64,000 nt of DNA from Bacteroidia bacterium (GTDB lineage Bacteria; Bacteroidota; Bacteroidia; Chitinophagales; Chitinophagaceae), in NCBI GenBank assembly GCA_030427635.1, contig JAUIBA010000015.1:26423-90422 (forward strand), written 5' to 3'. Shown here one piece after another: positions 62,762 through 64,000 of this stretch; the stretch's first letter is position 1, and every line of letters begins with the position of its first letter. The notes below the pieces were generated by a model. That model saw nothing but the letters and a program-made list of their open reading frames with translations. It did no database searches and had not been told where the DNA came from. The position numbers and the translations under genes were made by a program.

Positions 62762-63355
62762 ATGAGCATCAGAAAATATTTATTGTTTGCAGCTGCACTC
62801 ATTGCAGGACCTCTGTTATCGTATGCGCAGGGTATGGGCGGCTATATGCTGGACACTGTGTATATGCTGCCTGAAGCCAATGTACGGGCACAGTTTGCCA
62901 ATGATACAGACAGATACCGGTACAATCAGATGAAGTATTATGTGACTACCATTCTACCGTATATGAATGCAGCCACAGACCTGTTCAGAGATATAGATGC
63001 AAAGGTGCATGAGCCGGAGCTGAGCCGAAAAGACAAACGCAGATATATCAATGAACGTGAAGATGAGATGCGTCACAACTTTGAAGAAAAAGTAAGGAAG
63101 CTGAATGTGACACAGGGTACACTGCTGGTAAAATTAATAGCACGGCAAACAGAACTTAACCTTTATAAAATACTGCAGGAGTTTAAAAATCCACTGGTAG
63201 CAGTAAAATGGCAGGCATGGGCCAGAGTAAATGGGTTTAACCTGGATAGGAAATATGACCCTGAGAAGGAAAAAACACTGGAACTGATTATGGAAGACCT
63301 CGGTTATCCATTGCCTGCAGGTTACCGCCAGGCGTTGTATTTGTCAGGACAGTAA
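62762..63355 (+). CDS. DUF4294 family secreted protein
   Basis: Product of 197 residues. Signal peptide about 1-22 (LLSYAQ). The mature part has the family pattern (RYRYNQMKYYVTTILPYMNA) and a highly basic/acidic central helix (HEPELSRKDKRRYINEREDE) leading to TQGTLLVKLIARQTELNLY. It is restricted to Bacteroidota and its function is unknown. A small gene of unknown function follows 81 bp later. Confidence 0.87.
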   Translation: MSIRKYLLFAAALIAGPLLSYAQGMGGYMLDTVYMLPEANVRAQFANDTDRYRYNQMKYYVTTILPYMNAATDLFRDIDAKVHEPELSRKDKRRYINEREDEMRHNFEEKVRKLNVTQGTLLVKLIARQTELNLYKILQEFKNPLVAVKWQAWARVNGFNLDRKYDPEKEKTLELIMEDLGYPLPAGYRQALYLSGQ

Positions 63356-63436
63356 AAGTTAATTACACGTTATGGGGATTAAAATTTTATGGTATTGTGG
63401 TGTAAAGCCTTACTTTTAGGCAACCCATAAGCTGAT

Positions 63437-63781
63437 ATGAAACTACCTCCATATTCTTTACAGGAAGCCAGAAAAATAAGAGATGAGCATAATCACATCA
63501 TAGGATTATGTTATGACCGTGAATCGGAAACCTCTGTTGACATGGTCATTGTTACGCCACATGACGAGAATAGCATGAACCGTTTTCTCATGCTCTATGT
63601 AATGCTGAATGATGCAGAAGCAGCCCTGTCTATGGACTACTGCGGCAGCCAGTACGATGTTACTGTTGTATCTGGTACGGCACTTGCAGCAGGCATTGAC
63701 CATTGCAGCCTGCATGAGTGGCTGGCCGGGCGGGGAGAAGATGCTAAAATATGCAGCCATTCAGATGCAGCTTCGGCATAG
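63437..63781 (+). CDS. Small hypothetical protein
   Basis: Product of 114 residues without signal peptide or TM. Segments such as YSLQEARKIRDEHNHIIGLC and VDMVIVTPHDENSMNRFLML suggest a soluble alpha/beta protein. Not recognised. A perfect 17-bp terminator hairpin follows, which supports its being a real transcription unit. Confidence 0.65.
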   Translation: MKLPPYSLQEARKIRDEHNHIIGLCYDRESETSVDMVIVTPHDENSMNRFLMLYVMLNDAEAALSMDYCGSQYDVTVVSGTALAAGIDHCSLHEWLAGRGEDAKICSHSDAASA

Positions 63782-63809
63782 CTAAAAGAACTGAATAGTA
63801 TTGAGTATA

Positions 63810-63847
63810 AAAGAATCGGGCTTTCCAGATGGAAAGCCCGATTCTTT
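63810..63847 (+). terminator. Intrinsic terminator after the small hypothetical gene
   Basis: AAAGAATCGGGCTTTCC AGAT GGAAAGCCCGATTCTTT, a 17-bp perfect stem 28 bp after the stop. Confidence 0.85.
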
Positions 63848-63934
63848 ATGTTGTTGTTACAGTATTTGTTTAAGATATAGAGGCCAAAAATAGTTGGTGG
63901 TGCTAGCCTGAGACTCTTTATTGGAAAGGATTTG

Positions 63935-63972
63935 AAGGAAGTTAATTGAAAGTTGTTTCAATTAACTTCCTT
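63935..63972. repeat. Perfect 17-bp inverted repeat near the right edge
   Basis: AAGGAAGTTAATTGAAA GTTG TTTCAATTAACTTCCTT followed by CTTTTT. It has the form of a terminator, but no gene ends before it after the previous terminator. It lies six bases before a possible start codon (ATG 63979) running off the window. Confidence 0.6.
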
Positions 63973-63978
63973 CTTTTT

Positions 63979-64000
63979 ATGGATACGTCAAAAAAAGCGC
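63979..64000 (+). CDS. Possible gene start at right edge (partial)
   Basis: ATG followed by seven open codons (MDTSKKA) to the window end. Too short to judge; noted because a strong palindrome sits just upstream. Confidence 0.2.

Overview
The window is a piece of a Bacteroidota chromosome, most likely from the Chitinophagales/Chitinophagaceae. The evidence is the set of lineage-restricted genes: gliding-motility transporter genes gldF and gldG, the type IX secretion (T9SS) regulator porX, T9SS cargo with type A and type B sorting tails, a TonB-dependent receptor with a carboxypeptidase-regulatory-like N-terminus, and DUF4271, DUF4294 and DUF4340 proteins. Several promoter-like sites also fit the Bacteroidota TTTG/TAnnTTTG pattern. 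The family assignment is inference; no rRNA is present.

Layout. 1-5.4 kb holds a large secreted Asp-box/BNR repeat protein that runs off the left edge, divergent from a TonB-dependent receptor. 5.5-9.9 kb is an AT-rich accessory island. It has four small secreted or lipoprotein ORFs separated by three families of dispersed, hairpin-forming repeats (called A, B and C here), then a gene-free stretch with an inverted-repeat element, tRNA 5'-half fragments and an intact tRNA-Lys. This is the most unusual part of the window.

10-15 kb carries mtaB and a 1138-residue T9SS type B cargo protein. 15-22 kb carries an enoyl-CoA hydratase/isomerase, DUF4271 plus a uroporphyrinogen-III synthase-like gene, and a gldF-gldG-DUF4340-NUDIX operon. 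22-28.6 kb has an AraC-type regulator with a TetX-like flavin monooxygenase, a PAS histidine kinase, a PIF1-like helicase and thyA. 28.6-33 kb has nusG, secE and tRNA-Trp, without the usual tuf and ribosomal-protein neighbours, then an mlaE-like permease and an Ig-repeat T9SS type A cargo gene.

33-47.4 kb is mostly housekeeping: comEC, a YdeI-like gene, aroE, a lipoprotein, a dicarboxylate symporter, an FtsX/ABC pair, a LolA-like carrier, ftsK, an AI-2E exporter, rpiB and tatC. 47.5-52.8 kb carries a serine hydrolase, a VOC protein, an orphan ExbD, an ABC ATPase with a very small membrane partner, and an SPFH/ribbon-helix-helix pair with tandem palindromes upstream. 52.8-64 kb contains porX, a GNAT acetyltransferase, a PorG-like barrel, a GH92 glycosidase, a TPR histidine kinase, DUF3109, a CBS protein, an alpha/beta hydrolase, DUF4294 and a small unknown gene.

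Much of the window serves the cell envelope: T9SS cargo, its regulator PorX, Gld proteins, TatC, SecE, LolA-like, MlaE-like, ExbD and the TonB-dependent receptor. Transcription units are short, with many convergent stop-to-stop junctions of 0-10 bp and several clear intrinsic terminators.
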